A DNA stretch of 64,000 nt from Dyadobacter beijingensis DSM 21582. GTDB taxonomy: Bacteria; Bacteroidota; Bacteroidia; Cytophagales; Spirosomataceae. The translations under genes were made by a program, and so were the position numbers. The DNA is taken from assembly GCF_000382205.1 (NCBI RefSeq), contig NZ_KB907788.1, forward strand, positions 930,001-994,000. The letters are read 5' to 3'. Under the pieces are notes generated by a model. The model ran no database searches. It was not told the DNA's origin and saw only the letters and a list, made by a program, of their open reading frames with translations. Shown here piece by piece: positions 9,190-16,631 of this stretch (its first letter is position 1; each line of letters starts with the position of its first letter).

Positions 9190-11034
9190 GTGAATAGAAA
9201 CAGCATCAAAAAATTCTATAATTTCTTAAAGTTCAGAAGAAGCTTTACGCGTTATGGCCTGGAAAAGGCCAGGAGTTACGAAATCGTCCTTTTCTGGCTC
9301 AAAAGCGTCCTAAATCGTAACCAGTTTCTGATTCTCTCCGGTATTCTGGTAGGTATCACCTGCGGGCTGGCGGGCGTCGTTCTCAAATCACTCGTGCATT
9401 ATATCCACTACGTCATCACGGATAAGGTGCATTTCGAGCGGCAGATATTGTTCTATTTACTGTTCCCGTTTCTGGGCATTGTGTTGACCACGCTCGTCGT
9501 GCTATTCGTTTTCAGGGGGCAGGACCGGAAAGGTATTGCGGCAATTTTGTACGAGATCGCGCAAAATTCCAGCATCGTGTCGTCTGTGAAAATGTACTCG
9601 CAGATCGTGCAGAGCGCCATCACTGTCGGGCTCGGCGGCTCGGCGGGGTTGGAGAGCCCGATTGCCGTTACGGGTGCCGCGATCGGTTCCAATTTTGCTC
9701 AAACTTATAAGCTGGATTACCGCGAGCGGACGCTACTGCTTGCCGCAGGTGCCACGGCGGGTATCGCTTCCGCGTTCAATGCGCCCATTGCCGGAATGAT
9801 GTTCGCATTTGAAATACTGCTGACCGGCGTCGTTTTTTCGGATTTCCTTCCATTGGTCGTGGCGGCGGTTTGCGGCAGCCTTGTTTCGAAGGTATTGCTC
9901 AAAGAGTCGGTTTTGTTCCAGTTCAGCAGCCGCGCAGCGTTTGATTACCATAACATTCCTTTCTATTTGCTGCTGGGCGTGCTCTGCGGGTTGTACGGGC
10001 GCTATTACGTGCTGATCGCAAAGTATGTCGATCAATGGTTTCACCACCTCAAATTCGGGCGTATCCAGAAGGCGGCCATCGGCGGGGCCATTCTTTCGGT
10101 GCTCTGCGTGCTGTACCCGCCGCTGTTCGGCGAAGGTTACGACACGATCAAAGCCATTACCAACGGGCAGATCCAGGAGGTAATCGCCAACAGTTTCTTC
10201 CGTTTTATCGGCTATCACGAATGGGTGGTGATCGTCTTCGTGGCGGTAATTTGTTTGCTCAAAGCATTCTCCGCTTCCATTACCATTTTCGCCGGCGGTA
10301 ATGGCGGGAATTTTGCTCCGTCGCTCTTCGCGGGCGGGCTCGTCGGGTACGCGTTTGCGCTCGTGTGCGAGCAGCTGGGCGTGGCGCACGTGCCCGAAAG
10401 CAACCTTGTGATCGTGGGTATGGCAGGAGTGATGAGCGGCGTATTGTATGCCCCGCTGACCGCCATTTTTCTTATCGCCGAATCGACCTCGGGCTACGAT
10501 CTTTTCATTCCGCTGATGATGGTTTCGGTGATCTCTTTTTCCATGGCCAAATGGTTTTCTTCCGTCTCGCCCGACCTGGAAAACCTCGCCCGGCAAGGTA
10601 AGATTTTCACCCGCGAGCACGACCGGAATCTGCTCTCGCTGCTGCACGTCCCCGACCTGATCGATAAGGATATTCAGGTGGTGGAAGCGAGCGCGTCACG
10701 GGAGGAACTGGCCGAGCTGCTCCGCACCGGGCGGCGGAATATGATCGCCGTCGTAGAGGAAAAAAAGATGATCGGGATCATTTCGATGGACGACGTGCGG
10801 CCGCTGCTTTTCAGTGACGCGGGGTACAGGCTGCTTGAAATTTCAAACCTCGCCAAGCCGCCGGCCGTGACGGTAAACGAGTTCGACAATGTGTTTACCA
10901 TTGTCAAAAAATTCGACGAAACCGGTGCCTGGAACCTCCCGGTCGTGAAGACCGACGGCGAGTTCGTGGGTTTCATTTCCAAGTCGGGCGTACTCGATCG
11001 TTACCGGCAGTTGCTGCGCTCGCATTCGGGGTAA
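9190..11034 (+). CDS. ClC-family chloride channel/transporter with C-terminal CBS pair
   Basis: A 614-residue inner-membrane ClC protein carrying Cl- or another anion, either as a channel or as an anion/proton exchanger. Conserved ClC features are the selectivity/gating loop GGSAGLESP with gating Glu E155, GATAGIASAFNAPIAGMMFAFE, and GGNGGNFAPSLFAGG. The early GSGIP loop is replaced by RGQDRKGIAA, so the central-serine anion site is not canonical. This is seen in some non-Cl- clades and makes the ion uncertain. Two CBS domains (~480-545 and ~550-614) suggest control by adenine nucleotides. The start is GTG at 9190; an in-frame stop lies about 48 nt upstream and no ATG lies between. It appears monocistronic. 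Confidence 0.93.
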   Translation: MNRNSIKKFYNFLKFRRSFTRYGLEKARSYEIVLFWLKSVLNRNQFLILSGILVGITCGLAGVVLKSLVHYIHYVITDKVHFERQILFYLLFPFLGIVLTTLVVLFVFRGQDRKGIAAILYEIAQNSSIVSSVKMYSQIVQSAITVGLGGSAGLESPIAVTGAAIGSNFAQTYKLDYRERTLLLAAGATAGIASAFNAPIAGMMFAFEILLTGVVFSDFLPLVVAAVCGSLVSKVLLKESVLFQFSSRAAFDYHNIPFYLLLGVLCGLYGRYYVLIAKYVDQWFHHLKFGRIQKAAIGGAILSVLCVLYPPLFGEGYDTIKAITNGQIQEVIANSFFRFIGYHEWVVIVFVAVICLLKAFSASITIFAGGNGGNFAPSLFAGGLVGYAFALVCEQLGVAHVPESNLVIVGMAGVMSGVLYAPLTAIFLIAESTSGYDLFIPLMMVSVISFSMAKWFSSVSPDLENLARQGKIFTREHDRNLLSLLHVPDLIDKDIQVVEASASREELAELLRTGRRNMIAVVEEKKMIGIISMDDVRPLLFSDAGYRLLEISNLAKPPAVTVNEFDNVFTIVKKFDETGAWNLPVVKTDGEFVGFISKSGVLDRYRQLLRSHSG

Positions 11035-11345
11035 CGCGGTTGCGTTTTTCGCTCGCATGGTTGTTACATCCCTGACGGTATTTTGCCACGTCTACGATCC
11101 ACCCATTTTTCTACCAATGTCGCGTAGCGACGCAACTGTGCGGCCAGTGCCGGGAGTGCCGTCAGGCATGTGACATTGGCCGCATGTTGTACATTCTCTT
11201 AGCGCCGCGAGCACCGTGGGTGCACAGCTGCAATTTCCGAAAAACACAATCAATTATTTTTCAATCAGTTAAAAGTGTATTATATTTGTATAATACTTGA
11301 CAACTCAAATATATATCAACTATAAATCAAATATATCTCAATCTT
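11035..11345. other. Intergenic region carrying the marR promoter
   Basis: This 311-bp gap separates the ClC gene from marR. The first ~240 bp hold no convincing gene or hairpin. The last ~70 bp turn abruptly AT-rich. They contain a palindrome over a TAnnTTTG promoter element and two near-identical AT-rich 15-16 nt repeats (11305-11320 and 11327-11342), listed separately. Confidence 0.7.
11277..11296 (+). promoter_or_regulatory. Palindromic operator overlapping the marR promoter -7 element
   Basis: Perfect 8-bp arms GTATTATA and TATAATAC surround TTTG. The central bases 11281-11288 read TATATTTG, an exact match to the Bacteroidota -7 element TAnnTTTG. A dimeric regulator bound here would cover the promoter. 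The gene just downstream encodes a MarR protein, whose family usually binds AT-rich palindromes of this size, so autorepression is the simplest reading. Confidence 0.7.
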
Positions 11346-11780
11346 ATGTCAACTATTTCTCAGGGACTTAAACTGTTTTTGAACCTTACCATGATCCAGA
11401 CTTTGATGGCGAAACGCTTCGATGCGAAGCTGGGAAGTCATGGGATCAGCCTGAATGAATTCATGATTTTACATCACCTGGCGAATGCGCAGGACGAGAA
11501 ATTAAGGCGCACGGATGTGGCCGAAAAAGTGGGGCTGACGGCCTCGGGCATTACCCGGATGCTGTCGCCCTTGGAGAAGCTGGGATACGTAAAGCGGGAG
11601 GCAAACAGCCGGGATGCGCGGGTATCCTACGTGAAGCTGGCGAATGCCGGAAAGAAGATTTACCTCGAAGCAATCACGACCGCCGAGGCAACTACGGAGC
11701 AGATAATGGCATCTGTAAAAACCAGGAAGCTGGACGACCTGCAACGGATGCTGATCGAGCTCGGCGCGACGATTGAATAG
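11346..11780 (+). CDS. MarR-family transcriptional regulator
   Basis: A 144-residue winged-helix regulator of typical MarR length. The central segment (residues ~35-105) contains the HTH with TDVAEKVGLTASGITRMLSP, followed by the wing LGYVKREANSRDARVSYVKL with the conserved D-x-R. The N- and C-terminal helices form the dimer interface. MarR proteins normally repress their own gene and neighbours, and release DNA on binding small phenolic or oxidised ligands. No target operon lies alongside: upstream is ClC, and downstream genes are on the opposite strand. The visible target is the palindrome at 11277-11296 over its own promoter. No ligand can be inferred. Confidence 0.93.
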   Translation: MSTISQGLKLFLNLTMIQTLMAKRFDAKLGSHGISLNEFMILHHLANAQDEKLRRTDVAEKVGLTASGITRMLSPLEKLGYVKREANSRDARVSYVKLANAGKKIYLEAITTAEATTEQIMASVKTRKLDDLQRMLIELGATIE

Positions 11781-11814
11781 GCGGCGGCCCGGAAAAATAT
11801 TTTTCTTACAGCCC

Positions 11815-11854
11815 AATAAAAAACGCCTCTGACAGGCGGGTCTGTCAGAGGCGT
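11815..11854 (-). terminator. Terminator of the sigma/anti-sigma/DUF4097 operon
   Basis: A 13-bp perfect stem (ACGCCTCTGACAG / CTGTCAGAGGCGT, arms 11823-11835 and 11842-11854) with a 6-nt loop. Read on the minus strand it is followed by TTTTTATT. It sits 21 nt past the stop of the last minus-strand gene. It may also end marR read-through, although the plus-strand side has no T-run. Confidence 0.9.
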
Positions 11855-11875
11855 GGCCGTGGGCTCGGGGAGGCG

Positions 11876-12709
11876 TTACTTCGCCTTTCTCACGTAGATA
11901 TTTCCGTTCATATTTTTCATCATGATCTCGCTGCCGCCACCGTTGACTTTGCCTTTCACCCAGTCCTCGATGCTGACCTTGTACATGCCTTCCTTGGCGC
12001 TGCGCGTGGCCTGCGGTGTCGTCTTGTCCACATCCACATCGAAGTCGCTGTAAATCTCACCACGGTCGGATTTCATCTTGAGGTCGAACTTCGCGGCGGG
12101 CGGCAGGGTGATGTCCACATTGCCGTTCAGCGTCGAGAATGCCATCGGCGATTTTGCGTCTACCGTTTTGAAATTCGCTTTCAGGAGGCCGTTCACGGTA
12201 TTGGCTACGGCGGAGCCGGAGACGTTCGTCAGGCGGATATCGCCATTCACGTTCGTGATCTCCATTTCGCCGTCCACGTTTTCGATGGTAATGTCGCCGT
12301 CGTTCACCGTACCGACATTCAGTTTGAACTTCATCGGCACCTTGATGTTCAGCTCCATTTTGGTATTAAACAGCTTCGAGCTCACATTCACGACATTGTT
12401 TTCCTCGGTAGCCGAAATGTCGAGCGCGCCGTTTTTGGAAATGCGTTTCATCCCTTCCGAATTTTCCTTCGGTTTCTCCGGCTTATCCTGGCGACCGGGT
12501 GTTGTGGCATCGATCACCACCTGGTTGCCGTTGTAGCCCGTCACGCGGATGGAGCCCGTGACGAGGTGCACTTTCAACGAGCCGGGCTTGGCCGGATCGC
12601 TCAGGGGGACGGTCAGTTGTTCTTTCAGTTCGCCCTGCGCGAGCAGCGGGGCCGATAGTGTGCTCAATGCTGCCAGTGCTGCGAGGGCTATGATACGCGG
12701 GGTTTTCAT
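11876..12709 (-). CDS. Exported DUF4097-like beta-helix adhesin-type protein (second copy)
   Basis: A 277-residue protein starting at the ATG at 12709. An N-terminal Sec signal (MKTPRIIALAALAALSTLSA) has a likely cleavage after LLAQG. The body is built from repeated strand-turn units with recurring NG/DG turns (TVNDGD, NVDGE, NVNGD, TVNGL, TLNGN, NMNGN), as in DUF4097/DUF4098 proteins predicted to form a right-handed beta-helix. It is probably periplasmic or surface-exposed; no enzyme motif is visible. It starts 4 nt after the stop of a related gene, making a tandem pair downstream of an ECF sigma and anti-sigma. The pair is probably co-transcribed and may be the envelope output or sensor of that system. 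Confidence 0.82.
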   Translation of the reverse strand: MKTPRIIALAALAALSTLSAPLLAQGELKEQLTVPLSDPAKPGSLKVHLVTGSIRVTGYNGNQVVIDATTPGRQDKPEKPKENSEGMKRISKNGALDISATEENNVVNVSSKLFNTKMELNIKVPMKFKLNVGTVNDGDITIENVDGEMEITNVNGDIRLTNVSGSAVANTVNGLLKANFKTVDAKSPMAFSTLNGNVDITLPPAAKFDLKMKSDRGEIYSDFDVDVDKTTPQATRSAKEGMYKVSIEDWVKGKVNGGGSEIMMKNMNGNIYVRKAK

Positions 12710-12713
12710 TTTG

Positions 12714-13577
12714 TTACGATTGTTTTTTGAGATAGATATTGCCATTGAATGTTTCGAATTTGTAGGTAGGCCCGCCGCTTCCGATGCGGATATAGGTTTC
12801 GGCGCTGAGCTTGTAAACGGTCTTGTTTTCATGGTTTTCCGTGTTTTTGACAACCCTTACCGGCAGCATTTCCACATTCGGGAAGTCGGTGTAAAAGTTG
12901 CCGTTGAATGTTTTGAACCGGCAGTCAACGGCCAGCGCGGCCGGGTAGGTAATGCGGATGTCGCCGTTCAGCGTTTTGAAATCGGATTCGCCGGGAGGGA
13001 CGGTCAGGTAGTTGACGTCCACATTGCCATTCACCGTTCTGATCACCGAGGTGCCTTTTGCATTCATCACCTTAATCGCCCCGTTCACATTGTGCACACC
13101 CAGCGAGCCCGTGACGTCGTTCACGTTGATATCGCCGCCGTTGACGGTCGAAACGTGCAGATTGAGCGAATAGGGGACTTTTACCGTGAAGTCCAGCTCG
13201 AAATTATACTGGATACGCGGCCCGTCCCAGTTCCGCCGGCCCCTGTTCGGGCGGGAGTCGAACGGATTGGCCACATAGGCGATAATGCTGTCGGCATTCT
13301 GTTCGATTTCGAGCTTGAACTCCTGTTTGCCCTGGTCGAGCACATCCTGTGTTTTGGCCGTGATCTTCTTTTCGACTTCCAGCACAACCTTGTCACCGTT
13401 GTAGCCTTCTACCTTGATGAACCCGTTGATGTTATAGATCGCCAGGACATTCTTTGCTGGCTGGCCGGCAACGGTAAATTCTTTGCTGACGTGCTCTTTG
13501 TGTTCCAGCTTCTGCGCCGGGGCCTGGGCACAGCACAGCACTGCTCCCGCCAGCAGGGGGATTGCAAAATACTTCAT
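12714..13577 (-). CDS. Exported DUF4097-like beta-helix protein (first copy)
   Basis: A 287-residue protein with a Sec signal (MKYFAIPLLAGAVLCCAQAPAQ). It has the same repeat style as its downstream neighbour: N-[IV]-NG-x-[IV] turns at INGFI, VNGGDI, VNGAI, VNGNV, LNGDI, FNGNF and FNGNIYLKK. Both proteins end in the same NGNIY-[LV]-[RK]-K signature, which argues for tandem duplication followed by divergence. An aromatic/Asn/Arg-rich stretch (PFDSRPNRGRRNWDGPR, ~105-121) is unique to this copy. Location is predicted periplasmic or outer surface; molecular function is unknown. It lies 20 nt downstream of the anti-sigma gene in the same operon. Confidence 0.82.
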   Translation of the reverse strand: MKYFAIPLLAGAVLCCAQAPAQKLEHKEHVSKEFTVAGQPAKNVLAIYNINGFIKVEGYNGDKVVLEVEKKITAKTQDVLDQGKQEFKLEIEQNADSIIAYVANPFDSRPNRGRRNWDGPRIQYNFELDFTVKVPYSLNLHVSTVNGGDINVNDVTGSLGVHNVNGAIKVMNAKGTSVIRTVNGNVDVNYLTVPPGESDFKTLNGDIRITYPAALAVDCRFKTFNGNFYTDFPNVEMLPVRVVKNTENHENKTVYKLSAETYIRIGSGGPTYKFETFNGNIYLKKQS

Positions 13578-13597
13578 GGCTAATAGTTGATTTAGGT

Positions 13598-14452
13598 TTA
13601 TGAAAGGTCTTTAATGGTCTGTTCGATTTTTACTTTGACGAGGTCGTTCAGGTCTTCTTTTTGCAGCAACGTCTTCAATGCCTTCACCGAACGTTTTTCC
13701 TGCAATTTCACCATCACATCGGCCAGGGCCACCTGCACCATCGGCGAATCCTGCAATGCGAGCGATTTCACCAGCTCCTCACGTACCGACGCATCGCCCG
13801 CATATTGCGTGAGCGCTTCCAGCGTGACGAGCCGCACATTTACATTAGGATCGTTGTTTAAGGTGGCAAAAAGCGCTTCCAGGACGCGATCGTCTGCCTG
13901 CGTGATCTCCGCAGTGTACCCCACCGCCCGAAGCCGCTCAGTGGCCGAAGGGTTTTCGAGCAGGGTAAGCATCATCGTGCTCTTCATGTCCTGCACCTGC
14001 GACGCGAGTGTTTCGATCTGCTGCTGGTAGGCGGAAGCATCCGGCTTGCCCCGGCCCATCCGGTTGCCGATCACCCATCCCAGGCCCACGAGGAGCAGGC
14101 TGAATGTCAGTTGCACGGTCCATTGCGGCACCGACCATTGGGGCAACGGGAACTCCCTGATCCGCTCCATCATGCTCTGGAAAGAGAACCGAGCGGCCGC
14201 TTTGTCGGCTTCCTTGAACTCGTCGAGCATGGCGTAAAAGTTGTGGCGCATCGCCTCGCCCGGCTCCGGTACCCGGATTTTCGCCATGCCGTCCCAGATC
14301 TGCCGGTCGGCGGCGAACTCTTCCTCGCAGCTCGCGCATTCGGCCAGGTGGCGGTTTATGGCTATCTGTTCGTTTTTTTCGAGGCTGTTGTTCAGCCAGT
14401 CGGTCAGTTTGCCTTGGGTATATTCGCAGCTCATTTGCTTATCGTCTTTCAT
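13598..14452 (-). CDS. Anti-sigma factor with zinc-finger (ZAS) motif, one membrane helix and HEAT repeats
   Basis: A 284-residue transmembrane anti-sigma factor. The cytoplasmic N-terminus carries the zf-HC2/ZAS signature H35-x3-C39-x2-C42 (HLAECASC). One membrane helix spans ~112-130. The periplasmic part begins with a coiled segment (QQQIETLASQVQDM) and continues as helical HEAT-like repeats (~165-284: DPNVNVRLVTLEAL, DSPMVQVALADVM). The zinc motif holds the partner sigma inactive; the HEAT region would be the sensing part. The gene overlaps the sigma gene by 14 nt, so the two are translated together at a matched ratio. A second possible start at codon 7 (MSCEYTQ) exists. Confidence 0.9.
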   Translation of the reverse strand: MKDDKQMSCEYTQGKLTDWLNNSLEKNEQIAINRHLAECASCEEEFAADRQIWDGMAKIRVPEPGEAMRHNFYAMLDEFKEADKAAARFSFQSMMERIREFPLPQWSVPQWTVQLTFSLLLVGLGWVIGNRMGRGKPDASAYQQQIETLASQVQDMKSTMMLTLLENPSATERLRAVGYTAEITQADDRVLEALFATLNNDPNVNVRLVTLEALTQYAGDASVREELVKSLALQDSPMVQVALADVMVKLQEKRSVKALKTLLQKEDLNDLVKVKIEQTIKDLS

Positions 14453-14990
14453 TGGTAAAAAACCTCTTTTTCAATTCCCCCAGTGCGCGGTGCACCCTCA
14501 CTTTCACTGTTCCTTCGTTGATATTCAGCACTTTGGCGATCTCGTCGTATTTCATTTCCTGAAAGCGGCTCAAAATCAGCACTTCGCGGTATTCGGGGCT
14601 CAGGGCACCGATGGCCTCGTGCAGGAAATCCTTGTCCTGCTGCCGTTCGAAACTTTCGTCGGCCGGGATACCGCCCCCGATGCGGTCGGCTACTTCGTTG
14701 ACGTCGTAGAAATTGAACGACCTGTTCTGTTTCACCGAATCGTTGAGCACATTGCGGGCGAGGTGGTACATCCACGTGCGGAACTCGCCGTCGCCGGTGA
14801 AGGTGTGCCGGTATTTAAGCATTCTGTAAAACACATTCTGGACGAGGTCCTCGCTCAGGTCGGCCTTATGTGTCATGTGGTAAAAGAATCCGAACAGCGG
14901 CCGGTTGTACCGCTCAAAAAGCAATCCCATCTTATCCAGGTCCCCGGTTTTCACCCGGAGCATCAGCGAGTTGTCGGTTAGGGTATTCAA
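14439..14990 (-). CDS. ECF-type RNA polymerase sigma factor (RpoE-like)
   Basis: A 183-residue sigma-70 ECF factor. Region 2 includes LVQNVFYRMLKYRHTFTG and FRTWMYHLARNVL. Region 4 holds LSPEYREVLILSRFQEMKYDEIA and the HTH EGTVKVRVHRALGELKK. It directs RNA polymerase to promoters of an envelope-related regulon and is held by the overlapping downstream anti-sigma. The only start giving a full N-terminus is TTG at 14990; the first ATG would lose nine residues (14963). The sequence TGTAACCTTTC (minus strand, 15041-15051), about 50 nt upstream, resembles an ECF -35 element and could mean autoregulation. I see no clear matching -10, so I do not call it. First gene of a four-gene operon. Confidence 0.92.
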   Translation of the reverse strand: MNTLTDNSLMLRVKTGDLDKMGLLFERYNRPLFGFFYHMTHKADLSEDLVQNVFYRMLKYRHTFTGDGEFRTWMYHLARNVLNDSVKQNRSFNFYDVNEVADRIGGGIPADESFERQQDKDFLHEAIGALSPEYREVLILSRFQEMKYDEIAKVLNINEGTVKVRVHRALGELKKRFFTNERR

Positions 14991-15041
14991 AAGATTGCGC
15001 TTTGTTTTCGTGATTTTGATGTGGTAACTCCGTCCACCGGG

Positions 15042-15152
15042 AAAGGTTACAGGAATTTAAGAAAAAAGTTGAGGGTATCCGGCAACTACCGCGTCATCTT
15101 CCGGTTCGAAGATGGTAATGTTTATGACGTCGATTATCTGGATTATCATTAA
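15042..15152 (+). pseudogene. Remnant of a HigB/RelE-type toxin gene
   Basis: The plus strand reads KGYRNLRKKLRVSGNYRVIF, then RFEDGNVYDVDYLDYH and a TAA stop at 15150-15152. This is a good match to the C-terminus of HigB toxins, including the closing YDVDYxDYH. The frame is open upstream only to 14982 and contains no ATG. The sequence expected for the first half of the toxin is replaced by the promoter side of the divergent sigma gene. The antitoxin gene follows 12 nt downstream, as in normal higBA loci. I read this as a 5'-truncated, non-functional toxin; a very short product from a non-ATG start cannot be formally excluded. Confidence 0.75.
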
Positions 15153-15164
15153 AACACAAGTTAC

Positions 15165-15485
15165 ATGGCGCTTTTCGATCCCGCACATCCTGGGGAACTG
15201 ATCAGGGAAACGATTGAAGGACTGAGAGAAGAAACAGGAGAGAGGCCGACGATAGGGGAAGTGGCCGAAGGTTTGGGTGTTACCCGGAAGACACTGTCGG
15301 CAATTTTGAACGGAAAACAGAGCGGAACGCCTGAAATGGCCATCCGGCTGGCTACGGCGTTTGCCAACACTACCGCTGAGTTCTGGATGAATGCGCAGGA
15401 GAACTATGACCTCGCGAAGGCCAGGCAAACCGTTGATATCAGCAAAATACGTGTATTCTGGCACCCCGGTGCGGCATCTGCCTAG
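15165..15485 (+). CDS. higA: HigA-type antitoxin (Xre HTH)
   Basis: A 106-residue HigA/VapI-family antitoxin. It opens with the hallmark HPGELIRE, has an HTH at GEVAEGLGVTRKTLSAILNG (~46-65), and continues AIRLATAFANTTAEFWMNAQENYDL. HigA normally neutralises HigB, an mRNA-cleaving ribosome-dependent toxin, and represses its own operon. The cognate toxin upstream is truncated, so this protein is probably an orphan that either persists as a DNA-binding regulator or protects against related toxins elsewhere. The C-terminal ~15 residues (VFWHPGAASA) are not typical. Confidence 0.92.
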   Translation: MALFDPAHPGELIRETIEGLREETGERPTIGEVAEGLGVTRKTLSAILNGKQSGTPEMAIRLATAFANTTAEFWMNAQENYDLAKARQTVDISKIRVFWHPGAASA

Positions 15486-15524
15486 CGAGGCTACCCAATA
15501 TCTCCACTACCGGGTCAACCACCT

Positions 15525-16631
15525 TCAATGCAATATGCTCACGGAGTTGTGGTAAATCTTGTATGTACAGCCGGGCGCCTGGTCGCGGATGACCTGTCGG
15601 CAGATGAATTCGATGATTTCGTCGCGGCGCGAAAGCGGTGTCCTGGTTTGGGCTTCCCAATATTTCACTTCGGGAATGTAAAAAATCACGACCGCGTTGC
15701 CCCCGCCAAATTCCCAGTCCAGCCCGAATCGGATATCGCCCTCCTGGTAATAAATGGTGCCGCCGCGGCCCTCCTGCGTATATTCCAGCGTCGGCAGGAA
15801 GCGGCTCATCAGGTCCCGCCTGAGCTTTTCCGTATCGAAGGCCGGTTCCATCTCAACGCCGTTGGAATCGAAAAGCCGGTATTCGTGGTCGTTTTGAACG
15901 ATATGCATATTGCCGGCCGGCGATTCGTAGCCTTCATAGGGCTTGGGTTTGGGTGTGAAGGTTGGTTTTTCGTTCTTTTCCGGTTCCGGCAAAGGCAGCA
16001 GGTGTACTTCCTCGTTGCGGATGGCCCGGTAGATATTGGCCGGCGCATTTTCGTACGGCGCTTTGGGAAATCCTTCCGTGAATTTGATGAAACAAATGCG
16101 GTGCGTCCAGCCGTCGGGCCAATCCGCGTCGATCGTGTAACATCCGGGCGGGTAGGGCAGCGTGTTGATCAGGATCATCGTGCCGCCATTCAGCCGGTCG
16201 CGTACCCGTTTTTCTTCTAAAACCACCTCCGGGCAGGTGTTGGTAATGCGAAGGGTGCCGGCATCCCAGGCATATTGGGGCATGTGAAAAAACAGCTGCT
16301 GGCAATCATGATAGTGCACAATGCGTACATTTTCAGGTTTTACCACACCGACGGGGCCGGGAGCCTGGTTGTCAGCAGGATTCGGGTAAAAGTTCATCAC
16401 CTTCGTCAGCACGCATTTGCCGTAATAGGCCTCCTCCGCCGGCGGTTGCCCGGTAATGGGCTCCGCGGCGCTTAGCGGGATGATTCCCGGCGTACCGTCG
16501 CCGGTGTCAGGTATAAAATAGCCGGATTCAGCCACTTCCGGCGATTTTTCAAGAATGCGCCGCCGCACCTCCACGATATTGCCGGGCTGGAACACGTGGG
16601 TATGGTGGGTAATTTTGCAGTAGATCGTCAT
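15525..16631 (-). CDS. Unknown protein translationally coupled to an FtsX-type permease
   Basis: A 368-residue protein starting at the ATG at 16631, which overlaps the permease stop (ATGA on the minus strand). I do not recognise the family. It has no signal peptide or membrane helix and appears cytoplasmic. It is rich in Pro, Tyr and aromatic residues. A Pro/Lys-rich linker (KNEKPTFTPKPKPYEGYE, ~227-244) separates an N-terminal half with several His/Cys (YCKITHHTHVF, IVHYHDCQQLFFH) from a C-terminal beta-rich half. The His/Cys clusters could bind metal, but no known motif fits. Tight coupling to the permease suggests a related role. Codon use resembles its neighbours. Confidence 0.7.
   Translation of the reverse strand: MTIYCKITHHTHVFQPGNIVEVRRRILEKSPEVAESGYFIPDTGDGTPGIIPLSAAEPITGQPPAEEAYYGKCVLTKVMNFYPNPADNQAPGPVGVVKPENVRIVHYHDCQQLFFHMPQYAWDAGTLRITNTCPEVVLEEKRVRDRLNGGTMILINTLPYPPGCYTIDADWPDGWTHRICFIKFTEGFPKAPYENAPANIYRAIRNEEVHLLPLPEPEKNEKPTFTPKPKPYEGYESPAGNMHIVQNDHEYRLFDSNGVEMEPAFDTEKLRRDLMSRFLPTLEYTQEGRGGTIYYQEGDIRFGLDWEFGGGNAVVIFYIPEVKYWEAQTRTPLSRRDEIIEFICRQVIRDQAPGCTYKIYHNSVSILH

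Noticed and set aside
11305-11342. Possible CRISPR-like short repeats
   Set aside because: Only two AT-rich copies with a 7-nt spacer; no array and no cas genes in the window.
12549-13583. A 344-codon open frame on the plus strand
   Set aside because: Antisense to the two DUF4097-like genes, which have signal peptides and repeat structure; the product has no motif.
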